From contig CM061063.1 of the NCBI GenBank assembly GCA_030762895.1, forward strand, positions 105,608,210 to 105,672,209: a DNA stretch of 64,000 bases. Reading direction: 5' to 3'. The stretch comes from Sophora flavescens. Lineage: Eukaryota; Streptophyta; Magnoliopsida; Fabales; Fabaceae. Made by a program: the position numbers and the translations under genes. Positions 12,176 to 24,699 of the stretch are shown piece by piece (the first letter of the stretch is position 1; every line of letters starts with the position of its first letter). The notes under the pieces were generated by a model. The model did not search any database. It saw only the letters and a program-made list of their open reading frames with translations, and was not told where the DNA came from.

Positions 12176-12820
12176 CAACTCATTTGGAGGATGTTGGGAT
12201 CTCCAGAGATTAAGATTAGAGCCTGATGATAGAAGTGTCATGCATTATCTTTATAAAATCGATTGATTTGGGTATGAGACCCACTGAAATAGTACTTGTT
12301 GTTTACCTATGAGTAATGTTTAGAATGTTAATATGCCAAGGTGTTGTATGTATCATGTGCATGGTTGTTGTTTGATATATTCATTTGCCGGTGTCTCACT
12401 CTTACAGTTATATCAGGTATCTTCGGGTTTTGCTGTAGTACCTCGGTACTCTAGTACCGATGTTGCAGAGGAGTCTTTCTGAGTCACTTGAAGACCTAGT
12501 GTTAGAGGTTGGGAAAGTATTCGGATTGGGGGTCTCTCCAATAAATATTTGATAGAATGACTAGCTTATGAGTCTGAGTTGGGTTGTATATCTAAAGAGG
12601 TCGGTGAATGTAGTGTTATATACATCCATCTGTAGTTTAAAATTTTTCTCTCAAAAATGGAAACTTATAGAAATGTTGTATGTCGTGGTAACTTTGTTAC
12701 GAATGTGACTTTACGTTTTAAATGTATGTATGATGGATTTCAGAGTTATCCTTAAAGAAAAATTTTATACCCCATTTTTCTATCTTAAAAGAAAACAATT
12801 TTCCGAAAGGGGGCGTTATA

Positions 12821-14192
12821 GGAAGCTTCAGAACCTCGTTCTCGGGGGACACAATGAGGGAATAGCCGAATAGGGATAAGAGAGTGATGTTTCAGGGAGA
12901 AGGGAAAAGATGAACAGTTATTTTTAATGAATTTGTTGTGTATTATCTGATGCATATTATGGCTATGAGTAAAGAAGGTTGGGGACACCTCGTTCTACTT
13001 TTGCTTTTCCAGAGGAAGCTGGATCCACTTTAAAGAAGGATGAATCAGTATAAAGTTTCAATTTTTGATAATCCTGAATCCGATTTCAACATTTTTGCAG
13101 CTTATACTATTGACTTGGTGTTACTTTATGGTGGTGATTTCAACCACCCCGTTTGGTTCTGTTCCTCAAAATTGGAGACCTTTACCATTGGATACAGATT
13201 TGGATTTACAAGAAGAAGGTGCTGCTGGTGTTGAAGATGAAGCTGCTCCTCATTGACATAGCAATAACATTACTCAAAAGAACAAGAACCCTAAGCCGTT
13301 TGGGTAGAGGATGGAGGTGGTGGAGGAGGCGGTAGAGGGAGATGGGGCGATGGAGGAGGAGTAAAGGGAGGTGGTGGAGGAATTGGAGGAGGAAGCGGCG
13401 GTGGTGGAGTGGGTGATGAAGATTTGGGGGGAGAGTGAATCTGGTGATAAGTTTTTTATCATTTATTTTTTTTAAATAAAAAAATATTAAATAAAAAAGT
13501 TTTTTAATTAATTTTTTTGAATTTTTTTTTAAAATCTGATGTGTCAGTTGACGTGACTGATACAGTGGACAATTTCGTCCAAGAGGCATCGCTGATGTGG
13601 CGCCCCGTCAGTCACGTCAGCAAGTTAACGGAATGTACTAACGGCAGGGACCAATTTAAAAAAATGGGAAATACAGGTATCAAAACCCAACAAAAATTTT
13701 TTCAGGGATTAATTTCAAAACGACCATACTTTACAAGAACAAAAAAATCATTAAACCTTAATTAAACAATTTGACATGACACTATAACAATATTATTTTG
13801 AAACCTATTCGGTCTCAATCTCTTATTTGCACGTACTTAGCAATAAAAGATTTTTTATATAAATTTGGGGATCTAATTAGAAACTTTATAGTTCAGGGAT
13901 CAAATTGTAAGTTTTGTATCAGTTCATGGACCTAATTAGAATCGTTTTTAGTTCAGGTACCTACTTTAAAATAACAAAATATTTTATGAACCAACTCAAT
14001 AATTAAACCTAAACAAAATATATATTAGTATAGATAAATATTATTAAACTAGATAAGTATAAAATGATTTATCTATTAAAAAAATTGCAACTAAAACCTT
14101 ATTCTTAGCAACAAAGTTTCTATTTTTGTAATAAATAAATGTGATATTTCTCATTCTCATTCTCATTTTTAATGTCTCTATAGAAATAATTT
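12821..14192. other. Intergenic repeat-derived stretch between the LTR and the LINE
   Basis: No gene can be supported. Bases 13040-13255 hold a short open frame ending in an acidic tail, preceded by a splice-acceptor-like 'ttttgcag'. It could be a fragment of an unidentified gene. Bases 13305-13435 are a GGTGGAGGA-type purine repeat. Bases 13540-13740 resemble the inner end of a legume TIR element ('cagggaccaatttaaaaaaa', 'cagggattaatttcaaaacg'). A further similar motif ('ggacctaattagaa') lies at 13865-13965. No complementary partner end was found in the window. Confidence 0.5.
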
Positions 14193-14204
14193 AAGTTTTA
14201 TTCA
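14193..14204 (+). repeat. Possible target duplication of the LINE, 3' side
   Basis: AAGTTTTATTCA precedes the poly-T (the inverse of a poly-A tail) at 14206-14214. AAGTTCTTATTCA at 31267-31279 is the likely partner, differing by one inserted C. The match is short, so this is tentative. Confidence 0.4.
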
Positions 14205-14246
14205 ATTTTTTTTTGATCAATCGGAAAAGAGAGACAACAAAGCAAA

Positions 14247-16880
14247 CTAAGGTCTAAGGTAACTAATTCCCATAGCATCAGCTAGCAAACCACTTGACAG
14301 CTGAGATGGGCAAGCATTCCAAACAGTAAAACCATGCTCCATGTTAGCTCCATGTTTGGCTAACCAATCTGCACAAGAGCTGCCTTCTCGCAAGGTATGA
14401 TGAAAAGATAAATCCCAATCTCTTTGTTTAAGAGCTCTAATTTGATCAATGAGAGGAGCCTGAGGGTGGAATTGAGCAACCCCTTCTTCAATGAAGTTGA
14501 GAGCAACTTGAAAATCAGACTCACACAGAACCTTTCTAAAACCAGCATTCCAAGCCATTTTTAGGCCAAAATAGATTGCAAGAAGCTCTGCCTTAATATT
14601 AGTAGTGACTCCACAGAAACCAGAGAAGCCACCCAACCATTCTCCTAGACAATTTCTAACCAAGCCACCATAACCAGATCTTCCTGGATTACCAATAGAG
14701 CTGCCATCAACATTCAGTTTCACAAAATCTCCATTGGGATGATGCCAAGCCACCTGTCTCGGTTCCTTGTTGGTCTTAGTCCGGCCAAACATCTTGAAGG
14801 TGGTTTTCTGCAAGGATCTAATTTTGCTCAGGATCTTCCAATTACTCCATTTTACATCTGAAAAGATTTCCTCATTTCTAGAATTCCAAATGAACCAGCA
14901 AGTGATAATGAACAAGGAACCAATCTCGGTTAAAGCATTTTCTTTAAACCAAAGTTGCACATCATAACCAAGGATTGTCAGATTTAGAGCAATACCCAAC
15001 AGATTCCAAATAGTGGCAGCCTTCACACAGTCTCTTAGAGTATGTGAGATGGTCTCACCAGGAGCACCACATCTCTGACAAGCAGCCTCAGTAGTTAGAT
15101 GCCTAGTAAATTTGAAGTTGTTAGTTGGCATACTATTGTGCATGATCAGCTAACTAAAAAACTTTAGATTTTCAGGAATTTTCAAATGCCAAATCCAAGA
15201 CCAGCGAGAGGAAGAGTTAGGACAGTTTGGCTCAGTCTGCAGCAGCCACTGATAGGCACTCTTAGCAGTGTATTGACCCGAATTGCTAGCACCCCAAATC
15301 AGTAAGTCCTCGGCTTGATCAAAAGTACAAATACTTTGCATCTCCATTTTTAAGTCAGTTGGCAGTTGAGTAGCAAGCATATTAAAGTGCCATTTGCCAT
15401 CAACCAGAATATCTTTGATTTTCAACTGAGTGTCTTGGATGTTGACAAAGGGAATTAACTCAGCAATGCAGCCTCTATCTAACCACTTGTCATACCAAAT
15501 TGAGATATCTCCTCTTCCAACTCTAGTTATAAAGCCTTGCTTGAGAATCTCTGCAGCTTTAATAATAGAACTCCAAGTATAACTGACACCCTTCCTGATT
15601 GGAACTTATAGGATATGGCTGTCATTTAAGTACTTATCTGATAATAATTTCACCCAAAGCTTGTTTGGACTGTTAAGAAGATCCCAAACATGTTTGTTTG
15701 CATTTCTGGCCAGATGTATTCCCAACCCGCCTTTGTTCACAGGTTTAGTTACAACATCCCATTTGACCCAATGGTTGGTCTTTTCTCCCCAAATGAATTG
15801 TCTGATACAAGTATCAATATTGCTACAAACGCCTTCTGGCAACCAAATATTCTGCATAGTATATAATGGCATGGAACAAATAACAGATTTTGCAAGTGTT
15901 ACACGACCAGCTCTGCTCAATAACCTGCCTTTCCATCCAGCCAGTCTGTTGTTTATCTTGTCAACTACATAAGCAAAATTCCTTTTAGTGACCCTACCCG
16001 ATAGAAGAGGGAAACCAAGGTACTTGCCTATGTTGTAAGTATGATGAAACTCAATCATGCCTTCAAACTTGGAAACCTTGGTTCTGGGGATATTCTTAGA
16101 AGGAAGGAACCTGGATTTTTAAATGTTAACTTTCATACCCGAGGCTTTGCAGAAGCAGTTCAAAACATCCTTCACCAATCTAACTTGCGATGCCTTGGCC
16201 TTAGTAAGCTGGTCCATTTTTTTAGATTTTAATAGGAAGCCATTTGTTTTCGTTGATTTTCTCTTGAATCAATATGGCAAGTTTCTCCATACATAAGACA
16301 AATAGATATAGGCTCATAGGATCACCTTGCCTCAATCCTCAAGTTGGAGAAAAACTGTCTAACCTTTTATTGTTCCATTTTAAGGAAAGGGTCGAGGAGG
16401 TAATACAGCTCATAATCAAATCAATGGTTTTTTTAGGAAAACCAAATTCAGTCATAGTGATCTTGAGGAAGTTCCAATCAACACGATCATAGGCCTTCTC
16501 AAAATCAATTTTAAACATAAGGAAGCCTGTTTTGTCCTTCTTTTTGTGCATATGATGAACAATCTCTTAAGCAATCATAGCGTTATCTGCAGTACCCCTA
16601 TTTGGGATAAAACTACTTTGCAAAGGGCCTATGAAATCCTCCAGATAAGGCCTTATCCTTCTCACCAAGGTCTTGGATATTAGCTTAAGCATCACATTGC
16701 AAAGGCTAATTGGCCTAAAGTCCTTAAAGTTGGCAGGATCATCCACTTTAGGTATTGGCACAATTAGAGTCTCAACAAAATATGGCTCAATATAACCATT
16801 TGAAAAAGCCTTAGCAACCATCTCCCACACATCAATAGACACTAAATTCTAGTAATTTCTGAAAAATACTGGTTGAAAAC
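14247..16880 (-). pseudogene. LINE ORF2, 3' part: reverse transcriptase remainder, zf-RVT and RNase H
   Basis: The pieces continue ORF2 after the CACTA insertion. Reverse transcriptase blocks are at 16842-16567 (IPKVDDPANFKDFRPISLCN) and 16551-16339 (FKIDFEKAYDRVDWNFL). A thumb-like region follows at 16058-15606 (YLGFPLLSGRVTKRNF). The zinc-binding reverse-transcriptase region is at 15425-15150. An open frame at 15143-14247 has CQRCGAPGETISHTLRDC and an RNase H domain (LNVDGSSIGNPGRSGYGGL, then ESDFQVAL). The segment normally holding the catalytic ADD box is missing around 16215-16230, where sequence jumps from KNGPAY to KAKASQVRLV. Several stops and shifts are present. Confidence 0.88.
16878..16880 (+). 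repeat. 3-bp target duplication of the CACTA element, left
   Basis: AAC stands directly before CACTACAAAAAAA and is repeated at 28286-28288. Three-base duplications are the rule for CACTA elements. Confidence 0.85.
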
Positions 16881-16899
16881 CACTACAAAAAAACAACTG

Positions 16900-17275
16900 T
16901 TTAGCGACCGGGATATTCGGTCGCTAAACATTGTAAATCGGTCGCTATTTAATTTAGCGACTGAATTAGCGAGCGATTAATGGTGGTGGCTGAATACCTA
17001 GTCGCTAAGCTTTTAGCGACCGAAATATTAATTCGGTCGCTAAATGGCGACCGTAATTTCAGTCGCTAAATAATAAAAAACGGTCGCAATTCGGTTGGTC
17101 GCATTGTTTAGGTAACCATTTCTAGCGACCGATAATCGGTTGCTAGTTCGGTCGCTAATTTTGGTTACTGTTACCCTATATTAGCGACAGATTTTCGATC
17201 GCTATACCACATCTGTTAATGTTAAATAAAGTTTAGCGACTGAATTATTGGTTTCTAATTCGGTCGCTAAACTGG
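16900..17275. repeat. Left subterminal repeat array of the CACTA element
   Basis: More than ten copies, in both orientations, of 'tttagcgaccgaa' or its inverse 'ttcggtcgctaaa' occur within 375 bp. Such arrays are the transposase-binding regions of CACTA elements. Confidence 0.9.
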
Positions 17276-17599
17276 TTATTATTAATTTTTTTAAAAATTT
17301 AATTTTTAAAATAAATTTTTTTTCTGTTTTTATTTAAACGTTAGCAAAATTACTAATAAAACACACCAAATTACTTATGAAATATACAATCATAAGAAAT
17401 AATAAATATATAAAAAAAATAATCCAAAGTGTCGTACAAGAATCGTTTAAAGTCAAAAATATGAAAAAAAAAATCAGTCATGATGAGGGGGAGGTGGAGG
17501 AATCCAATCATCCTCAGCGTCCGTACCACCGACGCGTCACGCTAGCCGATCGCCCTCCGGAGTAGCAAGACATCGAGTGGCGGCCCGGAAGCTGGAGGA

Positions 17600-19250
17600 G
17601 CGGCAGCGAGCGGCACAACCGTCGAGCATCACCCCGAGCAATTGGAGTCCGGATCCTCATCTACTCCAACACCAGCATGATGTGTCCGGCCTCGCTCGAT
17701 CCTCGTCTCGCATCATTCTTTGGTGTGCCTGAGTCAACTGTGCAATCTGGTTCGCCATCTGCTGCTCTCTCTTGCTCTTCTCCCGAAGCTCCGCGTTCAG
17801 CTACGTGATGGTGTCCTGCATTTGGTTGAACTGCTCCTGAGGGACGGTATCGGCGTAGGAAGGAGCAGGCGTGCCGGATGATGAAGCGATAAACTCGCCT
17901 CCCAGGTGTCCGAGGCCATACACGTGCCTCTTCTTGTTCCTGCCCCTGACGACCTCCAAAAAAATGGCATTATCGTCGACGGAGATAGGAGAGCAGGGCT
18001 CATCACCAGTCAAAGCCTCATCTTGTGACTGTGAGGCACATGATATGGCATCGTCCTTCTTCTCGTTGAAGCCCGCCTACAAAGTATAGTTGAAGAGATT
18101 TAGTTAAAATTATATCCAATATTAACAAATCATTTATAATAAATTACAAGTAAACACTAAATTATTTTTTTGCTTACAGCATAGTTACGGGCCTTGTCGT
18201 TGACCCATGTCCCCGACTTCAACTTCTTCGTCCTCTCCACCAACACCATAGCAGTGGGGGCCCGCTGTTTCTGTGCTTTCTGCACAGAAAAATATAATCT
18301 TAAATTCATAAGAATAATTAAAAATGAAAACTAATTAATTAAATAGTATATTAAGTCAAAAGTTTAATGTAATACCAACTCGTCATAGTGGGCGGCGGCT
18401 GATTTAGACCCGCCGGTCCAAGCACATGTGCCACCATCAGAAGCTCGATTACGCCGAGCTGTGGCCTGGATCTCCTGGAACTTCTCAGTAGCCCAGTACT
18501 GGTCCAACTGCCTCCTGATCTCAGGATCCACCCACTTCCCCTTATTCTTACCCTTCCTCAGCTTGTTCGTCAGATTCTTCATGACCAGTGAGCCTTTATG
18601 CTCAAATATGTCCCTGACGAGAGCCTCTAAAGCTACGTCCCACCTATACTCTTTCTGCAACTTACAGTTGTTAGGAAATTCGTGTGTATATATATAATGT
18701 AAATTTAATTTAAATAACTTAATAAATTGTTACCTTAAACTCTTTAAACAACCGATCCCTATGGCCCCCTGGGATGGCCTTCCATGTAGGCCATGGACCA
18801 TCAAACTTGCGTCGCAGGATCTTCGATATCGAATTAGAAGGGCCCTTCGCAGTGTAAAGTCTGCAGACAAAATTAGAGCATTAATAAATGTTATAAATAA
18901 ATTAAAAAAACAAGTAAATAGAAATTAACGATACTTTATATATATTAAAAAATTAAATTAGCTTACTCGTTATCGTTCCTGGGGATAAGAAGAATCCTCC
19001 TGTCGGATGGACCACGACTCTCCTGTCCCGATGATGATGATGGTCCTGTCGTAGGTGTGGATGATGAGGGTGCAGCCTGTGTCCCGACCACATGAGGCTG
19101 GGTAGGGGGTGCAACTCCATCACCCTGAGGTGTCCCGTCCATAGAGGTGCTGGTAGGGTGGTCTCGATCTGAAGACTGTGGGTCGGCCGACGAAGGGACT
19201 CTCGCAGCACGACCTCCACGACGACCCCTACCTCTAGAGGAATCTGCCAT
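17600..19250 (-). pseudogene. TNPA-like second gene of the CACTA element (Transposase_24 type)
   Basis: The proposed start is ATG at 19250 (MADSSRGRGRRGGRAARV), followed by a Ser/Pro/Gly-rich leader. Exons follow at about 18860-18740 (ILRRKFDGPWPTWKAIPGG), 18660-18380 (WDVALEALVRDIFEHKGSL, then KWVDPEIRRQLDQYW), 18280-18180 (MVLVERTKKLKSGTWVNDKA) and 18080-17800 (GRNKKRHVYGLGHLGGEF). The order matches the plant transposase (Ptta/En/Spm) family PF03004, thought to act as the accessory DNA-binding protein. An in-frame TAG at about 17802 interrupts a probable coiled-coil tail (LNAELREKSKREQQMANQ). The splice sites are approximate. Confidence 0.75.
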
Positions 19251-19654
19251 CTGTGAAAAAAATGAAAAAGATGATTACCCAACAATGTAAATAATACAAA
19301 AATAAATTACCTAAGTAGAATGACATTTACACAATGAATTATGACATAAATAAATTATCTAAGTAGAATCTCCGTCACTAAATTCACCCTCACTCTCATC
19401 AGTATCACTTGATCGGAATGTACCTTCACTAGATGCGTCCAACTCGGATTGATCCATTAACTCTCTTTCAACTTCTTCCCCATTTTTGGAAATGTCCGCC
19501 AGAGAATTAACGATAATGTCCGGCGTAATTTGCAACGGTACGTGGGATCTTGAAAACTCATCATCTTGGTACGGAGCATCTTTTTCAGGCTGGTTGATTA
19601 CATTATCAGTAATTATACTGCGAGCCTTTATCTTAATAACACCCAACCAACCAT

Positions 19655-19659
19655 GATGT
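19655..19659 (+). repeat. 5-bp target duplication of the solo LTR, left
   Basis: GATGT precedes TGATAAGCC and is repeated at 21192-21196 after the closing AACAACA. Confidence 0.85.
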
Positions 19660-21191
19660 TGATAAGCCTCTGGCTTATCTAGTTTTATGACTAGATGAGC
19701 TAGGGTTTATGTGCCTATTTATTCGAGTTCACTCTCGTTTTCGCCCAAATTTGCCTTGTTTTGTTCCTAAGTTGGACTTTGACTCATTTTGCGTATTTTG
19801 TGTAGTTTTTATGTTATTTTGAATAGAATTACGCTTGTGGGTGCTTTTGTTGTTTCAGGTTAAATAAGTGAAGCTCCGGGAGTCAAAGAAAGTCGAAAAG
19901 CAGTGGAAATTGCAAGTCTGGAGACACTCGCCTCGCGAGTTTATGCTCGTCCCGCGAGCCTGAAGGTCAGCAAAGCAGCAAAAGTCATCACTTCAGTCTC
20001 GCCACGCGAGATGTGTCTCGCCCCGCGAATCATGAAGACCTGCAAGACAGAGAGCATCACGGCTTGGCCGTGATGAATACCACGCCCGTGGCAGTTTAAG
20101 GTTGAAGACTCGCCCCGGGAGAAGCCTCTCGCCCCGCGAGAGTTTGAAGACCCTGGAAGTCAGAGACCATCACGGCCCAGCCGTGATGAAGGTCACAGCC
20201 TAGAATTGAAGACTCGCCTCGCGAACATACCTTCGCCTCGCGAGAGTTTAAATTGAAAGCGCGCTAATTTTAATTCTCGCCTCGCGAAAGTCTGCTCGCC
20301 TCGCGAGAGAGCGCAGATCAGGATTACTATTTAAGGGCTGTTGCATATCAGAACAGGATCGAACTGGAGGAGGCTGTAGGGCTTTTTGAGGGCCGCGAAT
20401 CGAGTAGTTTTCCATTGTTTAGAGTAGCGTAGGGTAATTTCTTTTCTCTTGGAGCTGCGTCTCCCTTTTTCTTATGGAGATTATGTCCGAGCGCTTGTCT
20501 ATGAGCATGAGGAACTAATCCCCTCGTCCGAGGGAACGATGAAGCCACCCATGGCGATGTAAATCCGATATGATGTATGTCTTTCTCCTTAGTTCAATTC
20601 TTGTTTTCTAATTCTGATTTGAATGTGTTGATCATACGTGTCGCGTGATTGACTTGTTAACGTTGATGAGGCTTAGTCAGCGAGTCACGTTTAGAACTTG
20701 AATTAGAATCATCGATCGAATATTGCACGAGAGTGAGTAGGAGATTGGTGCGACCTTATAGGGAACACGAATTAACAGAATTCGAGATTAGGGTTAAGAG
20801 GCCTAGCAAGTAATTAACTCAAATCATCGAATACGTCCTAATGAGCACGGAAGTGGATTTAGGAGAATTTAGGGGTCCCGGTTGACATTGTAATTGAACC
20901 TAGGGAGGAATTCATCATCACTTGGGTGTACATATTGGGTAGGTGGATTTGTGACCTTGGACATTTCAGTTTTCTGATTTTTAGTTAATTAGTTTATTTA
21001 GATTGTTAGTTGAATTTCGCTATTATTCTCTTTCTCTCAACCACCTTCTTCCGTAACTTGACCGAACATATCTGACTTCCCGCGGATTAGTCGAATTGGT
21101 AACCCAATCCTTGAGTTCGACCTCGGTAATTACTTACCGTGTTTATTTTTATTACTTGCGACGACCCGGTACACTTGCCGGAGTAACAACA
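19660..21191. mobile_element. Solo LTR, 1532 bp, inside the CACTA transposase gene
   Basis: The sequence starts TGATAAGCC, ends GTAACAACA and is flanked by GATGT on both sides. Removing it with one duplication restores the DUF4216 reading frame, which proves the boundaries. No internal region or second LTR is present, so it is a solo LTR left by recombination. Bases 19920-20320 hold a dense set of CTCGCCTCGCGAG-like palindromes. The lineage is probably Ty3/gypsy, judging from the 'cgacccggtacacttgccgg' end, but that is a weak call. Confidence 0.88.
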
Positions 21192-21196
21192 GATGT
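21192..21196 (+). repeat. 5-bp target duplication of the solo LTR, right
   Basis: GATGT is identical to the left copy at 19655-19659. Confidence 0.85.
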
Positions 21197-24100
21197 CCTT
21201 CGGGATATGGCGAGTAATAAAACTGCTCTGCCTGTTGTGAAAAAATGAATGGGTTGTACGCCTTATTATACCTTCGAGACAGCCTAACTTGAACAATACC
21301 ATATTTTTTATCTATTTTCGTCCCTACATCAAGAGTAGGATCAAACCAATCACACTTGAAGATAACTAACTTCATCACGAAGAAACCGGTATAATCGAGT
21401 TCAAGGATGTCAGTTAGAACCCCATAGAAATCATCCTCTACATTGCCATCAGTGGCTCGCACACAAACACCATAGTTACACGTCTGTATTTCTTCATTCC
21501 ATGTTTTTGTGTTAAATTTATATCCATTTACAATATAAGTATTCCATGATGTAACCCATCTGTTAGGCCCCCATGCCAAATTTGTCAACAATGGATTTTG
21601 GACATTGTTTTCTAGATCTAGTACCTAAAAAATCAAATATTATATTATTCTTATACATGCCATACATTTAAGGAGATAAAATGTATTTCAACAAATGAAG
21701 ATGCTTAACCTACATATTTGCTGAACCACGTAGCAAAGTGAGAAGTAATTTCTCGATCAACCTGATCGTTTGAAATGTCAGGTTGGAGATCCCTTAGAAA
21801 ATTTCCGTACATCCTACATATGGGACATTAACAGCAGGACGATTAATAATCATAAATGTCAATTGAACTTATAAAAGACATTGTACAAACTTACTCTAAA
21901 TATGGCGCTACCTCTTCACAATTTTGAAGGATATACAGATGAGCAGCATTAATGTCACATTTGCTCCAAGAAATATCCTTTTGATTTGCCACTAAATCTG
22001 CTCGGATAGTTGAATATTGATATAGGAGGACTAGTTGAACTTCCTTCGCCCGAATCATTTCTAGGCATCCTTGTCCTTCTCGTGTTAACTTCGTCCGGAT
22101 AGAAATAAGAGGCAAAAGTGGAAGTCTCCTCTACTAAGTATGCTTCACAAATGGAACCCTGCACTCATGCCTTGTTCTTGACTTTGTGTTTAAGGGAGTG
22201 CAAGAACCTATTAAAGAGGGATACATACAAATAATTACTAGTTTTAGGGAAAGCTAAACTACGCTCTCGTGTTCGTGAATTTCATATGTATTAAGTAAAA
22301 TAGTTGATGTTGTTTACCTCTCAAATGGATACATCCAGCGGTATTGGACTGGGCCACCAACTCTTGCTTCGTAAGGTAGATGAACTGGCAGGTGTTCCTT
22401 GGAATCAAAGAAACTCAGCGGGAAGATTTGCTCCAGCTTACATAACAAAACGGGTATCTTGACATCCATATCCTTTAATTGATTCACATTTAGTGTTGTC
22501 GATGTAAGCTCCCTGAAAAAGTGGCTAAGCTCAACAAGTGGGTTCCAAATTTGCTTCGGTAATGCATCGAACGCAATTGGAAGCAACCATTGCATGAACA
22601 TGTGGCAATCATGACTCTTCATTCCATGTAACTTTGTTTCCTTAATGTCAACACATCTACCCATATTGGAAGCATACCCATCTGGTAACTTTAGTTCTTT
22701 AACCCACTTACAGACGGCCACTTTCTGTGTTTTGCTTAGTGTATAACTTGCCTTCGGTTTCATAAGTCTGCCACGACCACTGTCCTGCAACTCAAGCTAC
22801 TTCCGATTACAAATGTTAGCCAGATCCAATCGGGCTTTATTTGTATCCTTTGTCCTCCCATTGATGTCCATCACAGTGTCAAACACATTCAAAAACACAT
22901 TCCTCTCAGTATGCATGACATCAATGTTGTGACGGAGTAGCTGCGTCCTCCAATACGGCAACCTCCAAAATATACTTTGTTTTGTCCAATTATGGTTGAC
23001 TCCATAATCAGGAATATGTTCTCCTTGGGATTCATGGACGATCGGTAAGTACTGTACTCTGTGCCATACATTAGGACCAGTCAAACATGGTGGAGGCGGT
23101 GTTGTCTCCGCACAACGCTTCTTGAATGCATTCTTGTTCCGCCTATAAGGATGATCTTCTGGAAGGAATTGACGATGACAATCAAAATATAAGATCTTTC
23201 GACTGTTTTTAAGCGTGAATGCCTTCGATCGCTCCATACATATTGGGCATCCAAGCTTCCCCGCGGTCATCCAACCCGACATCATCCCATAAGCGGGAAA
23301 GTCGTTGATCGTCCACATCAAAGCTGCTTTCATGATGAAATTCTGCCTTAAAGATACGTCATATGTCAACACACCATCATTCCACAGCATCGTCAACTCA
23401 TCTATCAGTGGCTGCAAGTACACATCAATCTTACGTTTTGGATTAGACGGACCCGGAATTATGACTGTTAGGAACATAAACTCCCGCTTCATGCCCATCC
23501 CCGGGGGAAGATTGTACGGAGTCAGGATAATCGACCAACAAGAGTGTGCTTTTCCAGACTGCCCAAAAGGATTAAATCCATCAGTAGAAAACCCCAATCG
23601 GACATTGCGAGGGTCCAGCGAAAATGCCATATGAACCCTATCAAAATGCTTCCAAGCTTCTCCGTCAGATGGATGACACAAGACATCTTGCTCCCTCTCA
23701 TGCTCACTATGCCACCTCATGTGAGCTACAGTGGCCATCAATGAGTACAATCTTGTAAGTCTTGGCACGAGCGGAAAGTACCACATCTTTTTTAGTGACC
23801 TCTTCTTCTCAATGCCCATCCTAGTAGTTGTCTTATACCGATCCGCACCACAAAATCGACAACATGTTATGCTTTTCGTTGAATCATCGTTATAGTACAG
23901 CATACATCCATTCGGGCAACAATCAATTTTCAAACACCCCAGACCCAAATTTTCCACAGACTTCTTAGCATGATAAAAACTACTAGGCATCCGATTGTCT
24001 TCTGGCAACGCCTTGGACACTGACCTGGTGAGGCGATTAAAACAACCTTCTTGCATATTGTAGTTAGATTTGATACTCAACCATTCCATGCACATCGACA

Positions 24101-24699
24101 ACTCCGTGTACTCCCGACATCCTTCCCACAATGGAGATCGTGCAGCACTCAGCTTATCATAGAATCTTTGAGCTTCGGGATTCGGATTCTCCTCTATGTA
24201 TTGGGAACCCATTCCACCATCTTCTCCCCCATCTTCTTCTAGTACATCACCAACCGATGGTCCAGCATGATCCATTATCATCTGCTCGTATGGATTCAAT
24301 TCTTCCCTCCGGTCACCACTTCCATAGTACGAACCTTCAAACACAATCGGGTTTAAGTCAGGCAACGTCTCACCATGGTTACTCCACCAATAGTAATCAG
24401 GCATGAAGCCCTTCTCATAAAGATCGGCTACAACTCCATCCACGCTTTTGAAAGATTGACACTTGCATCTTTTGCAAGGACACCTCAATTGATCACCGCC
24501 CAGCCGTATAAATCTCTCCTGGCTAACAACAAACTCTATAAACTCACCCATTCTAACTCTATACTCTTCCCTAAGACGTTTATTCCGATCCAACCTACGA
24601 TACATCCATTTCCGATTCTCCGGAATATCCATTGCTGGCAATTAAATAGCCAGACCAATCCTACAATAACACTTATATATTACGGTGCATTCCAATAAC

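Larger units (their letters stand above)
308..12820 (+). mobile_element. Long LTR (about 4.1 kb) of a Ty3/gypsy element, split by a Mutator-like element
   Basis: The LTR starts TGTAACACCC at 308 next to the polypurine tract. It ends with GGCGTTATA at 12812-12820, an imperfect inverse of the start (two transitions). Removing the inserted MULE (1122-9505 plus one 9-bp duplication) leaves about 4.1 kb. A TATAAATA box at 910-917 fits the LTR promoter. The right part holds three families of internal tandem repeats. No target duplication can be checked because the 5' end lies outside the window. The right boundary is the less certain one. Confidence 0.55.
19359..24641 (-). pseudogene. TNP2-type CACTA transposase, split by a solo LTR
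   Basis: The first block (24641-22797, 614 aa) starts with the transposase-associated domain (MDIPENRKWMYRRLDRNKR, with RCPCKRCKC) and contains the TNP2 domain (FPLVPRLTRLYS, LGFSTDGFNPFGQ, MMSGWMTAGKLGCPICM). After a single in-frame TAG at about 22796 comes the DUF4218 region (22790-22314, SHDCHMFMQWLLPIAF). Further exons lie at 22164-21900 (with a frameshift) and about 21815-21720. The DUF4216 region is at 21591-21192. The frame resumes left of the solo LTR at 19654 (GWLGVIKIKARS) and ends in an acidic tail at 19359. The catalytic family is certain; the copy is dead. Confidence 0.88.

Noticed and set aside
13206..13589. His/Leu/Ser-rich minus frame
   Set aside because: It is the antisense of a GGTGGAGGA repeat and an A/T-rich stretch; no domain.
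23305..24698. Plus-strand open frames in the CACTA element
   Set aside because: They are shadows of the TNP2 coding region.
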